From Dongshaea marina (lineage in GTDB: Bacteria; Pseudomonadota; Gammaproteobacteria; Enterobacterales; Aeromonadaceae), in the NCBI RefSeq assembly GCF_003072645.1, contig NZ_CP028897.1:4043658-4107657 (forward strand): 64,000 nucleotides of DNA. The letters are read 5' to 3'. This document shows, in pieces, positions 43,281 to 52,839 of the stretch. Position numbers and translations under genes: made by a program. How positions within the stretch are numbered: position 1 is the first letter of the stretch; each line of letters opens with the position of its first letter. The notes below the pieces were generated by a model. The model saw only the letters and a list, made by a program, of their open reading frames with translations. It ran no database searches and was not told the DNA's origin.

Positions 43281-44453
43281 ATGAAACTATCCATCCGTAT
43301 CTGTTCGCTTCTGGTTGTCGCAGGAAGCCTGTTAAGCAGTGTAGCGAGTGCTGCACCCACCATAATCCCTAAGCCACCAGAGGTAGCAGCCCGCTCCTAC
43401 ATCCTGATGGATTACACAACAGGCAAGATCCTGGCAGAACACAATGCTGATGAACGCCTGCCTCCCGCGAGCCTGACCAAGATGATGACCTCTTACATCA
43501 TCGGTCAGGAGCTCAAGATGGGGAATATCAAACACGATGATAAGGTCACGGTGAGCCGTGCGGCATGGGCCAAGAACTTCCCCGATTCATCCAAGATGTT
43601 CATCGAGGTGGGTAAGCAGGTTACGGTTGCCGATCTCAACCGCGGGATCATCATAGATTCCGGGAACGATGCCTGTGTCGCCATGGCAGAGTATATCGCC
43701 GGTAGCTCCAACTCATTCGCCGATATGATGAACGTGTGGGCCAAAAAGCTTGGGATGACCGAGAGTCACTTCGTCAATCCCCACGGTCTGTATAGCAAGG
43801 ATCACTACACCAGCGCCCGGGATATGGCGATTCTGGGACAAGCACTGATCCGCGATGATCCGGAAGAGTACAAGATCTACGCTGAAAAATCCTTCACCTA
43901 TAACGGGATCACCCAGTACAACCGTAATACTCTGCTGTGGGATAAATCCCTGCACGTGGATGGGATCAAGACAGGCCATGTCAGCGAAATCGGCTATAAC
44001 CTGGTCGCCTCGGCCAAGCAAAACGGGATGCGCCTCATCTCTGTGGTAATGGGCGCTAAGAGTGAATACGCCCGGGGTGCCGAGAGTAAGAAACTTTTGA
44101 CCTATGGCTTCCGCTTCTACCAGACCCTGACCCCATATAAGGCAGGCCAGACCCTGACCACTCAGCGGGTATGGATGGGAGATAAGGATGAGGTCAAACT
44201 GGGTGTCTCCAAGGATGTTGCCATCACAATTCCTCGTGGTCAGAGCAAGAACATCGAGGCGAGTTTCGAGCTGGACAAGGTCCTCAAGGCACCTCTCAAG
44301 CAGGGTGAAACCGTTGGCTCTGTTATTCTCAAGGCCGATGGCAAAGAGATCGCCAAAGCGCCTCTGGTTTCGCTGGAAAATGTGGAGAAGGGCTCGATCT
44401 TTTCCCGTTTCAAAGACTATATAGTGCTGCTATTCAAAAGCTGGTTTAGCTAA
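43281..44453 (+). CDS. dacA: D-alanyl-D-alanine carboxypeptidase (PBP5 type)
   Basis: A 390-aa periplasmic carboxypeptidase anchored by its C-terminus. It has a signal peptide (LLVVAGSLLSSVASA), PASLTKMM (SxxK), DSGNDACVAMAE (SxN) and GIKTGHVSE (KTG). A C-terminal beta-sandwich is followed by an amphipathic end (FSRFKDYIVLLFKSWFS). It removes the terminal D-Ala from pentapeptides. I prefer ATG 43281 with GAGG 4-7 bp upstream over ATG 43263. A D-amino-acid aminotransferase follows. Confidence 0.95.
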   Translation: MKLSIRICSLLVVAGSLLSSVASAAPTIIPKPPEVAARSYILMDYTTGKILAEHNADERLPPASLTKMMTSYIIGQELKMGNIKHDDKVTVSRAAWAKNFPDSSKMFIEVGKQVTVADLNRGIIIDSGNDACVAMAEYIAGSSNSFADMMNVWAKKLGMTESHFVNPHGLYSKDHYTSARDMAILGQALIRDDPEEYKIYAEKSFTYNGITQYNRNTLLWDKSLHVDGIKTGHVSEIGYNLVASAKQNGMRLISVVMGAKSEYARGAESKKLLTYGFRFYQTLTPYKAGQTLTTQRVWMGDKDEVKLGVSKDVAITIPRGQSKNIEASFELDKVLKAPLKQGETVGSVILKADGKEIAKAPLVSLENVEKGSIFSRFKDYIVLLFKSWFS

Positions 44454-44594
44454 CCACTAAGCCTTTAGGTTGCCGCTTCCTGTGACCAAGAGATCCGGGG
44501 AGCGGCTGCTGACTTACCCAAAGTTCTGTTTCGGCAGGCTCTCACTTCCCCTCCTGCCGAGCGATGAATCAACCCAATGGACAGGCAGGCCCTC

Positions 44595-45464
44595 ATGAAC
44601 CACAGAGTATTTCTCAACGGAGATTTTATTCCCGAGCAGCAAGCCCTGATCCCTGTGATGGACCGGGGATTTCTGTTTGCCGATGGCGTCTATGAGGTGA
44701 TCCCCGCCTACCGGGGAAAGCTGTTTGGAGTCCTCCCTCACCTTGAGAGGCTGCAACGCAGTCTCGATGCACTGAAACTGACCAATCCCTATAGCCAATC
44801 CCGGTGGCAGAGCATCTTCAGGGAGCTGCTGCCAGCCCAGGAGGATGCGATGATCTACCTGCAGATCACCCGTGGCGCTCCACAGGAACGTCAGCATCAC
44901 TGGCAGGGGCAAACGATGGAGCAAACGGTGCTGGTGAAGTCTTCAACCATGGTTAGCCCACAGCAGCCAAAAGCCAACCAGGGAGCTATCCTGGTGGAGG
45001 ATCAGCGCTGGCAGCGCTGCGATATCAAATCGATATCCCTGCTACCTAACATCCTGGCCCGCCAGCAGGCCGCCGAGCAGAATGCTGTCGAAGCGATTAT
45101 GCACAGGGATCAGCAGATCACCGAAGGCTCCGCCAGTAACCTGTTTATGGTTAGTGATGGCGAAATAATCACACCTGAGGTATCATCGCACATCCTGGCC
45201 GGCGTCACGCGCAAGATAGTGCTGCGCTTGCTTGAGCGAGAGGGGATCCCCTATCGTGAAGCAAGAGTAGATCAACAACAGCTGATGCAAGCCGATGAGC
45301 TGTTTATCACCAGCTCAACCAAGGAAATCTGTCCTATCACCCGCCTCAATGCACAGCCGGTGGGCGATGGTGAAGTCGGCAGACTCACCCAACAGGTTTT
45401 CCTGGGCTATAAGCAACTGATCCATCAATTAGTCACAGGTAGTATCAATGAATACGAAATTTGA
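44595..45464 (+). CDS. dat: D-amino acid aminotransferase (class IV, PLP)
   Basis: About 289 aa. The N-terminus VFLNGDFIPEQQALIPVMDRGFLFADGVYEV matches class IV (BCAT/DAAT) aminotransferases. The PLP lysine is in DIKSISLLPNILARQQA, laid out as in Bacillus D-alanine transaminase, and TEGSASNLFMV is the phosphate-binding region. The start could be 44577 or 44595; the second fits family alignments. It lies between dacA and ybeD, where E. coli has no such gene. D-Ala released by DacA is a plausible substrate, but 4-amino-4-deoxychorismate lyase or BCAT activity cannot be excluded by motif alone. Confidence 0.85.
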   Translation: MNHRVFLNGDFIPEQQALIPVMDRGFLFADGVYEVIPAYRGKLFGVLPHLERLQRSLDALKLTNPYSQSRWQSIFRELLPAQEDAMIYLQITRGAPQERQHHWQGQTMEQTVLVKSSTMVSPQQPKANQGAILVEDQRWQRCDIKSISLLPNILARQQAAEQNAVEAIMHRDQQITEGSASNLFMVSDGEIITPEVSSHILAGVTRKIVLRLLEREGIPYREARVDQQQLMQADELFITSSTKEICPITRLNAQPVGDGEVGRLTQQVFLGYKQLIHQLVTGSINEYEI

Positions 45465-45711
45465 TGAACTCCTCGAATTTCCATGCACCTTCCCATTTAA
45501 AGTGTTGGGTGTCGCCGATCCGAGCCTTCCCGATCGTATCATCGAAGTCTTACAGCAACATGCCCCCGGTGACTACTCCCCTACCGTTCGTCCCAGCACT
45601 AAGGGTAACTATCACTCGGTGACAGTGCCGGTGATCGCCCAGAGCAAGGAGCACCTTGAGGCCATGTATAAGGCGCTCGGTGACATCGATCTGGTGCGGG
45701 TAGTTCTGTAA
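45448..45711 (+). CDS. ybeD: YbeD (DUF493) family protein
   Basis: An 87-aa ferredoxin-like fold protein: [50 protein letters not shown] matches E. coli YbeD (87 aa), which is ACT-like and of uncertain function. It overlaps the aminotransferase by 17 bp and precedes lipB, as in many gammaproteobacteria. Confidence 0.93.
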   Translation: MNTKFDELLEFPCTFPFKVLGVADPSLPDRIIEVLQQHAPGDYSPTVRPSTKGNYHSVTVPVIAQSKEHLEAMYKALGDIDLVRVVL

Positions 45712-45748
45712 CCCGATTATTAATAGCGACAACCACAAGACAGACAGC

Positions 45749-46402
45749 ATGAGCGAATCATCTCCCGTTTTGATTGTTCGCAAGCTGGGGATGCAGCCCT
45801 ATCAGGATATCTGGCAGGCGATGCACCAGTTTACCGATAACCGAACTCCTGAGACGATGGATGAGTTCTGGCTGCTTGAGCATACGCCGGTCTTCACCCA
45901 GGGGCAGGCCGGCAAGCCAGAACACCTCTTGGATCCCGGGAATATACCCGTGGTGCAAAGCGATCGCGGGGGCCAGATCACCTATCATGGGCCCGGTCAG
46001 CTGATCCTTTATCTGCTGATCGATCTGCGTCGGATCAAACTCGGGGTGCGCGAGCTGGTGACCGCGATGGAACACAGCGTCATCGCTCTGCTGCAGCAGT
46101 CGCAAATTGAGGCCTATGCCAAACCCGATGCCCCCGGGATCTATGTGGGAGAGGCCAAGATCGCCTCTTTGGGGCTTAGGATCCGCCGGGGCTGCAGCTT
46201 TCATGGGCTGGCCCTGAATATCGACCTGGATCTCGCCCCATTTTTACAGATCAACCCCTGTGGCTACGCTGGCATGCCGATGATCCGCAGCTGCGATCTG
46301 GGCGGGCCACAAACAGTTTCACAAGCCGAGCAGCCTCTGGTTGAGCTGCTGGCACAGCGTATTGGCTATCAACACATTCAGTACCTGGAGAGCAATCTAT
46401 GA
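45749..46402 (+). CDS. lipB: Octanoyl-[ACP]:protein octanoyltransferase
   Basis: A 217-aa enzyme transferring octanoate from ACP to lipoyl domains. The [21 protein letters not shown] and [24 protein letters not shown]-type motifs (here EAKIASLG) are clear, and the catalytic Cys is in INPCGYAGM. It is coupled to lipA by a 4-bp overlap. Confidence 0.96.
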   Translation: MSESSPVLIVRKLGMQPYQDIWQAMHQFTDNRTPETMDEFWLLEHTPVFTQGQAGKPEHLLDPGNIPVVQSDRGGQITYHGPGQLILYLLIDLRRIKLGVRELVTAMEHSVIALLQQSQIEAYAKPDAPGIYVGEAKIASLGLRIRRGCSFHGLALNIDLDLAPFLQINPCGYAGMPMIRSCDLGGPQTVSQAEQPLVELLAQRIGYQHIQYLESNL

Positions 46403-47364
46403 GTAAAACGCCAACCATTGAACCCGGCGTCAAGTATCGCGATGCAGATAAGATGTCACGCATTCCAGTCAAACTGATGCCAGATCCCAATGAGGAGCGC
46501 CTCAAGAAGCCGGACTGGATGCGAATCAAGCTGCCCGCCACCAGCCAGCGTATTCAACAGATCAAAGATGTGATGCGCAAAAATAAGTTGCACTCGGTGT
46601 GCGAAGAGGCCTCCTGCCCCAACCTGGCCGAGTGTTTTAACCATGGTACGGCAACCTTCATGATCCTGGGCGCCATCTGTACCCGTCACTGTCCCTTCTG
46701 TGATGTGGCCCATGGCAAGCCCCTGGCACCGGATGAAGAGGAAGCCCGTCACCTGGCAGAAACCATCCAGGAGATGAAACTGCGTTATGTGGTGATCACC
46801 TCGGTTAACCGCGACGATCTGCGCGATGGTGGCTCCAGCCACTTTGCCCGCTGTGTGGCCGAGATCCGCAAAGAGAGCCCGGAGATCAAGATTGAAACCC
46901 TGACCCCGGACTTTCGCGGAAGAATGCAGGAAGCCCTGGACAACCTGGAGCAGGGGCTGCCGGATATCTTCAATCACAACCTGGAAACCATTCCACGACT
47001 CTATACCGTGGCCCGTCCCGGCGCGAACTATCAGTGGTCCTTGAAGCTCCTTCAGGAGTTTGGCAAGCGCTATCCGGGGATCCCAACTAAGTCCGGCCTG
47101 ATGGTTGGCTTGGGCGAGACCAATGAAGAGATCATCGAGGTGATGAAGGATCTGCGTGCCCATGGCGTCACCATGCTGACCCTGGGACAGTACCTGCAAC
47201 CGAGCAAGCACCACCTGCCGGTCAAGCGTTATGTTTCGCCAGACGAGTTTGATGAACTCAAGGCAAAAGCACTGGAGCTTGGATTTACCCAGGCGGCATG
47301 TGGACCTTTCGTGCGCTCCTCTTACCATGCGGATCTACAGGCCGCAGGAAAAGATGTAGGCTAG
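46399..47364 (+). CDS. lipA: Lipoyl synthase
   Basis: A 321-aa radical-SAM enzyme inserting two sulfurs into octanoyl groups. The auxiliary cluster cysteines are in [12 protein letters not shown], and the radical-SAM triad is CTRHCPFC. The C-terminal RSSY needed for the auxiliary cluster serine is present (FVRSSYHAD). E. coli LipA is 321 aa. It ends the dacA-dat-ybeD-lipB-lipA block; a repeat element and a strong terminator follow. Confidence 0.97.
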   Translation: MSKTPTIEPGVKYRDADKMSRIPVKLMPDPNEERLKKPDWMRIKLPATSQRIQQIKDVMRKNKLHSVCEEASCPNLAECFNHGTATFMILGAICTRHCPFCDVAHGKPLAPDEEEARHLAETIQEMKLRYVVITSVNRDDLRDGGSSHFARCVAEIRKESPEIKIETLTPDFRGRMQEALDNLEQGLPDIFNHNLETIPRLYTVARPGANYQWSLKLLQEFGKRYPGIPTKSGLMVGLGETNEEIIEVMKDLRAHGVTMLTLGQYLQPSKHHLPVKRYVSPDEFDELKAKALELGFTQAACGPFVRSSYHADLQAAGKDVG

Positions 47365-47394
47365 TGCAGCTAAGCGTTATTACCTATACCGCTT

Positions 47395-47590
47395 ATCTGA
47401 GTGTTGTGATTCGCAGCTACGCTGCATGATTACCGGGGTGCCGGCGGCACATTACTTTTGTGCCGCCAAAAGTAATCAAAAGCTCGCTCCGTACTGTGAG
47501 TCCCTCCACAGAACTACGCAGCTCGACATCCTGTCTCGGAAAAGACATTGAACAGTTCGCCTCCACACTCACAGGCTGAACAACTTTCCC
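47395..47590 (+). repeat. Degenerate copy of the hairpin repeat after lipA
   Basis: Same orientation as the 13.4-15 kb array. It contains GCAGCTACGCTGC, a GGTGCCGGCGGCAC segment, the ATTACTTTTG/CAAAAGTAAT stem (47451-47460 with 47467-47476), a CCACAGAACT...CGCAGCTCGACATCCTGTCTCG stretch like the array's AGCTCGATATCCTATCTCG, and CAGTTCGCCTCCACACTCACAGG. No gene is seen here. Confidence 0.75.
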
Positions 47591-47674
47591 AGAGACCTAC
47601 ATAGCAGAGTCTCCCCTAAACAGGGTGACTCTGCGTTACACAACCCCATGACCTGCAGCTATGCATTCTTTTCG

Positions 47675-47718
47675 GGGATCAAAAAAGGGGATTCTATCCC
47701 CTTTTTTGATCCCTGAAT
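47675..47718 (+). terminator. Strong terminator-like hairpin after lipA
   Basis: A perfect 17-bp inverted repeat (47675-47691 with 47697-47713, loop TTCTA) has six A and six T in its arms. It probably ends the lipA transcript after the repeat element and could act in both directions. Confidence 0.75.
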
Positions 47719-47793
47719 TTGCCTGGTGGATGTTTGTGACGATTTATCCCCATGCTATAAGTTGAGCTCTTTTTATGACCGAGCTTATCTTTT

Positions 47794-48558
47794 ATGTCTT
47801 TAACTTTTATCAAGCGCATCGCTCTATGCGTGATCTGTTTTGTGGTGAGCTACTATCTCGCCATCTTGCTCCATGAGTACGCCCACAGCTTCACTGCTTA
47901 CCTGCTGGGAGGACGGAGCAATCCTCTGGCCATCGATTATGGTCATTATGGGATCTTATATCGGGTGGATGAAGCCAATCATTACGATCACATGATGGCG
48001 CAAGGAAAACATCTGGTGGTCGGTATCTCCGGTATTGCCGGACTCATCATGAGCTGGCTGCTGGTTATGTTGGCTATTCGTCTCTGCCGTAACTCCGGGA
48101 CCAATCACTCATCTCTTGGCATGGTTTTCTCGTTCTGGCTGGGAACCCTGTCTCTGGTGAGTGTGATTGGTTATATCCCTTTTGGCAGCTTTGAGAAAAC
48201 CGGCGATATAGGGCGGTTTTGCCAGGGGCTCAATATCCCGCATACCCTGGTTTATCTCATCGCCCTGCCACTGGTCTTGCTCACCGTCTATTTTTGGATG
48301 AAACACTGTATCAGCGCTATGAATCGCTATCTTGGACTCAACTCGCGTATTGCAAGATTGCTATTTCGAGCCCTGTGCCTGCTGATCCCCCTGATGCTGA
48401 TGCCGACGCTGTGGATGCTCATCAACCAGGATTTTAACCACCTGCTTGTGTTTGATAGCAGCATGCCGATGCGTTACCTGATGTTTATCAGCGCCCTGCT
48501 GGTTGGTGAGTTAATCGATAAACAACCTGCAAAGAGGATGGCAGCAACAGCCCCATAA
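47794..48558 (+). CDS. M50-like (site-2-protease type) integral membrane metalloprotease candidate
   Basis: A 254-aa protein with about six hydrophobic segments. TM1 contains HEYAH (His27, Glu28, His31), the HExxH zinc motif, embedded in a helix as in M50 site-2 proteases, and followed by FTAYLLGG. A later intramembrane segment IPFGSFEKTGDIGRF could supply the third ligand (Asp), in place of the usual NxxPxxxxDG. It resembles the M50B peptidase-like proteins often annotated as hypothetical. It is monocistronic with no obvious anti-sigma partner. Activity is unproven. Confidence 0.6.
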   Translation: MSLTFIKRIALCVICFVVSYYLAILLHEYAHSFTAYLLGGRSNPLAIDYGHYGILYRVDEANHYDHMMAQGKHLVVGISGIAGLIMSWLLVMLAIRLCRNSGTNHSSLGMVFSFWLGTLSLVSVIGYIPFGSFEKTGDIGRFCQGLNIPHTLVYLIALPLVLLTVYFWMKHCISAMNRYLGLNSRIARLLFRALCLLIPLMLMPTLWMLINQDFNHLLVFDSSMPMRYLMFISALLVGELIDKQPAKRMAATAP

Positions 48559-48700
48559 TATTTCCAGGCCAGCCTCGATCCCCCCTCTTCCTGAGTCCGG
48601 GATTGAGGCTCAGTTATAACTTGGTTAAACTGGTGCGACACAAGGAAAACGAAGTGGCTTCCTTCCGGGAATTCACTCTCCCCACTCATAAGGAAACTCC

Positions 48701-49617
48701 ATGAGCTACGATACCCTGATTGTTCTGGTGATACTGGTCCTGGTGGTACTCGCCATCCTGTTCTCCACCATCAAAGCTGTTCCCCAGGGCTATAACTGGA
48801 CCGTTGAGCGCTTCGGTCGCTACACCAAGACCCTGACCCCAGGTCTGAATATCATCACTCCCTTTATCGAGCGTGTCGGCCAGAAGATCAATATGATGGA
48901 GCGGGTGCTGGATATCCCGGCTCAGGAGGTCATATCCAAAGATAACGCCAATGTCACCATAGATGCGATCTGCTTTGTGCAGGTCATCGAAGCAAAACAG
49001 GCGGCCTATGAGGTCAACAATTTGCTGGATGCGATCCGCAACCTGGCGATGACCAATATTCGTACCGTGCTGGGCTCGATGGAGCTCGATGAGATGCTCT
49101 CTCACCGGGACTCAATCAATGAGCGACTGCTGCGCGCCGTCGATGAAGCAACCAATCCATGGGGCGTCAAGGTTACCCGGATCGAGATCCGCGATATCCA
49201 ACCCCCCGGGATCTCATCGAGGCGATGAATGCCCAGATGAAGGCGGAGCGTCAAAAGCGTGCCGAAATCTTAGAAGCCGAAGGGATACGTCAATCACAGA
49301 TTCTCAAGGCCGAAGGTCAGAAGCAGTCGGAGATCTTAAGAGCCGAGGGTGAAAAGCAATCGGCGGTACTGCATGCCGAGGCCCGGGAGCGGGAAGCCGA
49401 AGCAGAAGCCAGGGCGACCCAGATGGTCTCTGAGTCTATCTCGGCGGGGAATGTGCAGGCGATCCACTACTTCGTCGCCCAGAAATATACCGAAGCCCTG
49501 GCGAAAATCGCCGAAGGAGATAACAGCAAGGTGGTGATGATGCCTCTGGAGGCCAGCAGCCTCATCGGATCCGTCGGTGGTATCGCTGAGCTATTCCAGC
49601 AAACTAAGACTAAGTAG
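48701..49617 (+). pseudogene. qmcA: SPFH/prohibitin membrane protein QmcA (YbbK), frameshifted
   Basis: One N-terminal TM ([16 protein letters not shown]), the SPFH domain ([47 protein letters not shown]), then a coiled-coil Ala/Glu-rich tail with repeats such as [21 protein letters not shown]. The frame breaks after RDIQPP at the C6 run 49202-49207 and resumes as [14 protein letters not shown] in another frame. One extra C gives a protein of about 305 aa, the usual QmcA length. Membrane microdomain scaffold and partner of NfeD-like YbbJ, encoded 9 bp downstream. Confidence 0.88.
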
Positions 49618-49625
49618 GTGAAACT

Positions 49626-50075
49626 ATGCTGATCCTGTTGGCGCAGATCAACTTCTGGCACTGGCTCGCCTTTGGTGGACTGTTGCTGCTCGGTGAGCTG
49701 CTTGGTGCGGCCGGTTTTCTGTTTTGGGTCGGGCTGGCCGCCCTCGAGATTGGCGTCATCATGCTGATCTACCCCATCGGCTGGGAGATCCAGTGGCTGC
49801 TGTTTGCGATTCAATCGCTGGTGACGACCCTGCTGTGGTGGCGCTATCAGCACAGCAAGGATCAAAAAGCCCAGCAGGAAACCACCCTGAACTTGAGAGC
49901 GAAATCCTGCGTCGGTCAGCAGGCACTGCTGCTGATGGATGTCGAAGCAGGGTATAGCCGGATCAAGCTGGAGGGCACCACCTGGCGGGTACGTTGCCCC
50001 GAGGCTCTCAAAGAGGGGGATCTGGTGGAGGTCACCGAGTTTGAGGGCACCACCCTGGCCGTCAAAGGCGCCTGA
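49626..50075 (+). CDS. ybbJ: NfeD-like membrane protein YbbJ
   Basis: A 149-aa protein with three N-terminal hydrophobic segments (FWHWLAFGGLLLLGELLGAAGFLFWVGLAALEI and onward) and a C-terminal OB-fold NfeD domain (VGQQALLLMDVEAGYSRIKLEGTTWRVR). It is the invariable companion of stomatin-like SPFH proteins. AGGTG precedes ATG 49626. Ends at the terminator at 50087. Confidence 0.92.
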   Translation: MLILLAQINFWHWLAFGGLLLLGELLGAAGFLFWVGLAALEIGVIMLIYPIGWEIQWLLFAIQSLVTTLLWWRYQHSKDQKAQQETTLNLRAKSCVGQQALLLMDVEAGYSRIKLEGTTWRVRCPEALKEGDLVEVTEFEGTTLAVKGA

Positions 50076-50086
50076 GCCCAACCTCC

Positions 50087-50119
50087 AAGACCCGGTTTCT
50101 GCAACCGGGTCTTGTGTTT
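50087..50119 (+). terminator. Bidirectional terminator between ybbJ and qseC
   Basis: A perfect 12-bp stem (50087-50098 with 50104-50115, 5-nt loop) is followed by TGTTT. It serves ybbJ on the plus strand and lies 30 bp beyond the convergent qseC stop. Confidence 0.8.
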
Positions 50120-50148
50120 AACTCAGACAACGGGCCTTAGCGCCTTAC

Positions 50149-51513
50149 TCAGCTCCAGAGAATATCGACTCTGAATCCACCCTGCCGCTGGTTATAAAAG
50201 TTGGCTTTCATCCCATGCAGAGCAGCTATGCGTTGCACAATTGAGAGCCCAAGGCCACTACCCGCTTTTTCCTGCCCCGGAGGACGAAAAAAACGCTCGG
50301 CGATGCGCTCAATAAACTCCTGCTCCACACCACAGCCATTGTCGGCAACGCTAAACCCTCTATCCCCAATGGTGACCCTGATTTGAGTTGCACCAACACC
50401 GTAGCGGATCGCATTATCCAGAAGATTCCGCGCCAACAGGGCCAGCAACAGCGGCTGCCCCATCCGCGGCTCAGGCTCCTGCTGCACATCCAGGATCAGC
50501 TCAACCCCAGTTGATTGTGCCTTATGGTAGTGATCCATCACCGCACTTTGTAGGATCTCTTTGAGGTTCACCGACTCGACATCCTCCAATCCATACAGAG
50601 AGTCCAGCCTGGACATGGTCAATAGCTGATCCACCAGGCGGGTGGCCCGATCGATTCCAAGGCTCAGGTTCTTAAGGGCATTTTCACGCATCTTTTTATC
50701 ATCCTCAGCCAACTGCACCACTTCGGTCTGAACCTTCAGTGCCGCCAGTGGACTGCGCAGTTCATGGGCAGCATCCGAAGTGAAGCGTCGCTCCCGGTTG
50801 AGCATCTCTTTGGTGCGGTGAAATAAACTATTGAGAGATGCCACAATCGGCTTAACCTCCGAAGGGATAGCCTGCACGGAAAGCTCTGAATCATCATCAG
50901 GCTGGCGCTGCTTGAGGCGTTTTGCCAGTCGCCTGAGAGGCGCCAGCTCACGACTGAGTAGCAGAAATAGTAGCAGGAGCATCACGGGCAGGGCGATCAA
51001 CCATGGCAAGAGCTGGGCCTTGACCGTATCCAGGGCCATATCATTGCGATACTCCCACTCCTGGCCCACAACCACCCTATGTTTATGATCCTTAGAGGTC
51101 AGCCACACCAAGCGCCACAGATCATCATCGCCACGGCGATGACCGTCGGTGAAACCATCTCGCCGATAATCATATTTGAGATCCGCGCCGTTTTCGCCAT
51201 CGTTAAGTACCATCTTGCCGTCCGTGGTGTAGATAGCGAACGCCAGCGCATCATCATCCAGATCTCCCCGGTGATGCTTCACTAGTCGCTTGGTTTTGGG
51301 AAGCTCCTTTGTCCCCCTGTCGAGCTGCGCCAGGTTCAGCGTCACCAGGCGCTTGGCAAATAGCATCTGCTGGGTATCAAACATCTCATTGATGGTGTCT
51401 CGTGCCTGGTACCAGGCCAGCAGGCTTGCGGCCCCCCAGGTCAAAAGTGCCAGCAGGGTAAAACCGAGGATCAGGCGAACTCGCAGGCTTTGATTCAGGT
51501 AAAGCCAGCTCAT
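50149..51513 (-). CDS. qseC: QseC-type sensor histidine kinase
   Basis: A 454-aa EnvZ-class kinase: TM1 ([26 protein letters not shown]), a periplasmic region of about 130 aa, TM2 ([19 protein letters not shown]), a short HAMP-like linker, H-box [17 protein letters not shown]-box [13 protein letters not shown]1 DNGCGV and G2 [10 protein letters not shown]. Together with the overlapping qseB and the divergent ygiW gene this reproduces the E. coli ygiW-qseBC locus. The ligand is uncertain; E. coli QseC has been linked to autoinducer-3 and catecholamines. Confidence 0.88.
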   Translation of the reverse strand: MSWLYLNQSLRVRLILGFTLLALLTWGAASLLAWYQARDTINEMFDTQQMLFAKRLVTLNLAQLDRGTKELPKTKRLVKHHRGDLDDDALAFAIYTTDGKMVLNDGENGADLKYDYRRDGFTDGHRRGDDDLWRLVWLTSKDHKHRVVVGQEWEYRNDMALDTVKAQLLPWLIALPVMLLLLFLLLSRELAPLRRLAKRLKQRQPDDDSELSVQAIPSEVKPIVASLNSLFHRTKEMLNRERRFTSDAAHELRSPLAALKVQTEVVQLAEDDKKMRENALKNLSLGIDRATRLVDQLLTMSRLDSLYGLEDVESVNLKEILQSAVMDHYHKAQSTGVELILDVQQEPEPRMGQPLLLALLARNLLDNAIRYGVGATQIRVTIGDRGFSVADNGCGVEQEFIERIAERFFRPPGQEKAGSGLGLSIVQRIAALHGMKANFYNQRQGGFRVDILWS

Positions 51514-52172
51514 GATGGCTCTCCCAGGGTATAGCCTATCCCATGCACAGTGCGGATAAACTCTTTCCCTAGCTTGCGTCTGAGGTGATGAATATGAACC
51601 TCCACCGCATTACTGGAGACCTCCTCATCCCAGTTATAGAGCTTCTCTTCGATCTGAGCCTTGGGTAGCACCCGGCCACTGTGGCGCAGTAACAGCTCCA
51701 ACAGGGCAAACTCCTTGGGCTTGAGGGTGAGAGGCTCCCCGTTGAAACTGGCGGTTAGCCGGGCAGGATCCAGCTCCAACCCGGCATGACTCAGGGTATT
51801 TTGCGCCTGGCCATGGCGGCGGCGGATCAGTGCCTGCAGCCTGGCAGCTACCTCTATCAATGCAAAAGGCTTACACAGATAATCATCGGCCCCGAGCTGC
51901 AGTCCATCGACCCGCTGCTCCAGGGCATCACGGGCGGTCAGGATCAGTACCAGCTCATTGCGCCCGGCCTGGCGCCACTTTTTCAGTATCTCCAGCCCAT
52001 CCATACCCGGAAGGCTCAGATCCAGGACCACAGCATCGTAAGGAGCCGCATCTAACGCCATATACCCCTGCTTACCGTCGCTGAACCAGTCCACGCTAAA
52101 TCCCATCTTAACCAGTCCGGCCCTGATGCCATCACCGATCAGGGCATCATCTTCAATCAATAAAATTCGCAT
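51510..52172 (-). CDS. qseB: QseB-type OmpR-family response regulator
   Basis: A 220-aa regulator with a receiver (acidic pocket D8/D9, phospho-acceptor Asp51 in [12 protein letters not shown], Lys in LCKPFAL) and a C-terminal winged helix ([23 protein letters not shown]). It overlaps qseC by 4 bp. The KdpE/PmrA-type half-sites CTTAAG-N5-CTTAAG in the divergent promoter region are probably its own binding site. Confidence 0.9.
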   Translation of the reverse strand: MRILLIEDDALIGDGIRAGLVKMGFSVDWFSDGKQGYMALDAAPYDAVVLDLSLPGMDGLEILKKWRQAGRNELVLILTARDALEQRVDGLQLGADDYLCKPFALIEVAARLQALIRRRHGQAQNTLSHAGLELDPARLTASFNGEPLTLKPKEFALLELLLRHSGRVLPKAQIEEKLYNWDEEVSSNAVEVHIHHLRRKLGKEFIRTVHGIGYTLGEPS

Positions 52173-52300
52173 GACCGGTTCCTTTATTTATTTCCAGATA
52201 AGCCATATCTAATGGCAATTCAGGCATGTTGTACAGAATAAAAACGCTGCAATCCAGTCAGTTAGCCATTTTTGAAAAAAATAGTCATCCCACCGGCTCC

Positions 52301-52317
52301 CTTAAGAACTCCTTAAG
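52301..52317 (+). promoter_or_regulatory. QseB/PmrA-type box in the qseB-ygiW intergenic region
   Basis: Direct repeats CTTAAG (52301-52306) and CTTAAG (52312-52317) are 5 bp apart, the layout of PmrA/QseB boxes. A possible -10 (TTTAAT, 52328-52333) for ygiW follows, and a third CTTAAG is at 52360. Inferred to mediate activation of ygiW and/or qseBC. Confidence 0.6.
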
Positions 52318-52396
52318 ATCTGTTTGCTTTAATCAATCCTGAAACAAGGCGCAGCACCTCTTAAGCTGCAACCGAGTCTGACTGAGGAAGATGATT

Positions 52397-52777
52397 ATGA
52401 AAAAAGTAGCAGCCCTGACCGCAATCCTGACTATCTGTAGTGCATCCGCTTTTGCCAGTGGCTTTGTTGACTCATCTAAACATGCAACGACTAAGGGTGG
52501 ATTTGTCGGAGCAGCAGATACCCTGACCACTGTAGACAAGGCTAAGACCCAAAGTGATGACACCTGGGTCACCCTGCAGGGGAAGATTGAAAAGCGGGTC
52601 GGAAGTGATGACTATATCTTCCGTGATAACACAGGAACCATTAATGTCGAAATCGATCACAAGCGCTGGGAAGGCCAGACCGTTACCCCGAAGGATACGG
52701 TGAAGATCCAGGGAGAGATCGATAAAGACTGGAACTCAGTGGAAGTTGAAGTGAAACAGCTGCAGAAGATCTCCTAA
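52397..52777 (+). CDS. ygiW: YgiW/YdeI-family periplasmic OB-fold (BOF) protein
   Basis: A 126-aa secreted protein: signal peptide (MKKVAALTAILTICSASAFA), then a BOF domain with WVTLQGKIEKRVGSDDYIFRDNTGTINVEID and KDTVKIQGEIDKD. The ATG at 52397 has GAGGAAG 6 bp upstream; the ATG at 52391 is too close to it. E. coli and Salmonella homologues (YgiW/VisP) bind peptidoglycan or act in stress tolerance and lie beside qseBC. Strong terminator downstream. Confidence 0.9.
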   Translation: MKKVAALTAILTICSASAFASGFVDSSKHATTKGGFVGAADTLTTVDKAKTQSDDTWVTLQGKIEKRVGSDDYIFRDNTGTINVEIDHKRWEGQTVTPKDTVKIQGEIDKDWNSVEVEVKQLQKIS

Positions 52778-52784
52778 GCACACC

Positions 52785-52829
52785 AGAGACAGCAAGGCCG
52801 GATATGAATCCGGCCTTGCTGTCTCTTTT
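52785..52829 (+). terminator. Long perfect terminator hairpin after ygiW
   Basis: A 19-bp perfect stem (52785-52803 with 52808-52826, loop ATGA) is followed by TTT. It also lies between ygiW and the convergent CBS gene. Confidence 0.88.
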
Positions 52830-52839
52830 CAATCTAAAT

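Noticed and set aside
49159-49352. Separate genes for the two halves of the QmcA reading frame
   Set aside because: The two frames join seamlessly into one SPFH protein when a single C is added at 49202-49207, so they are one gene.
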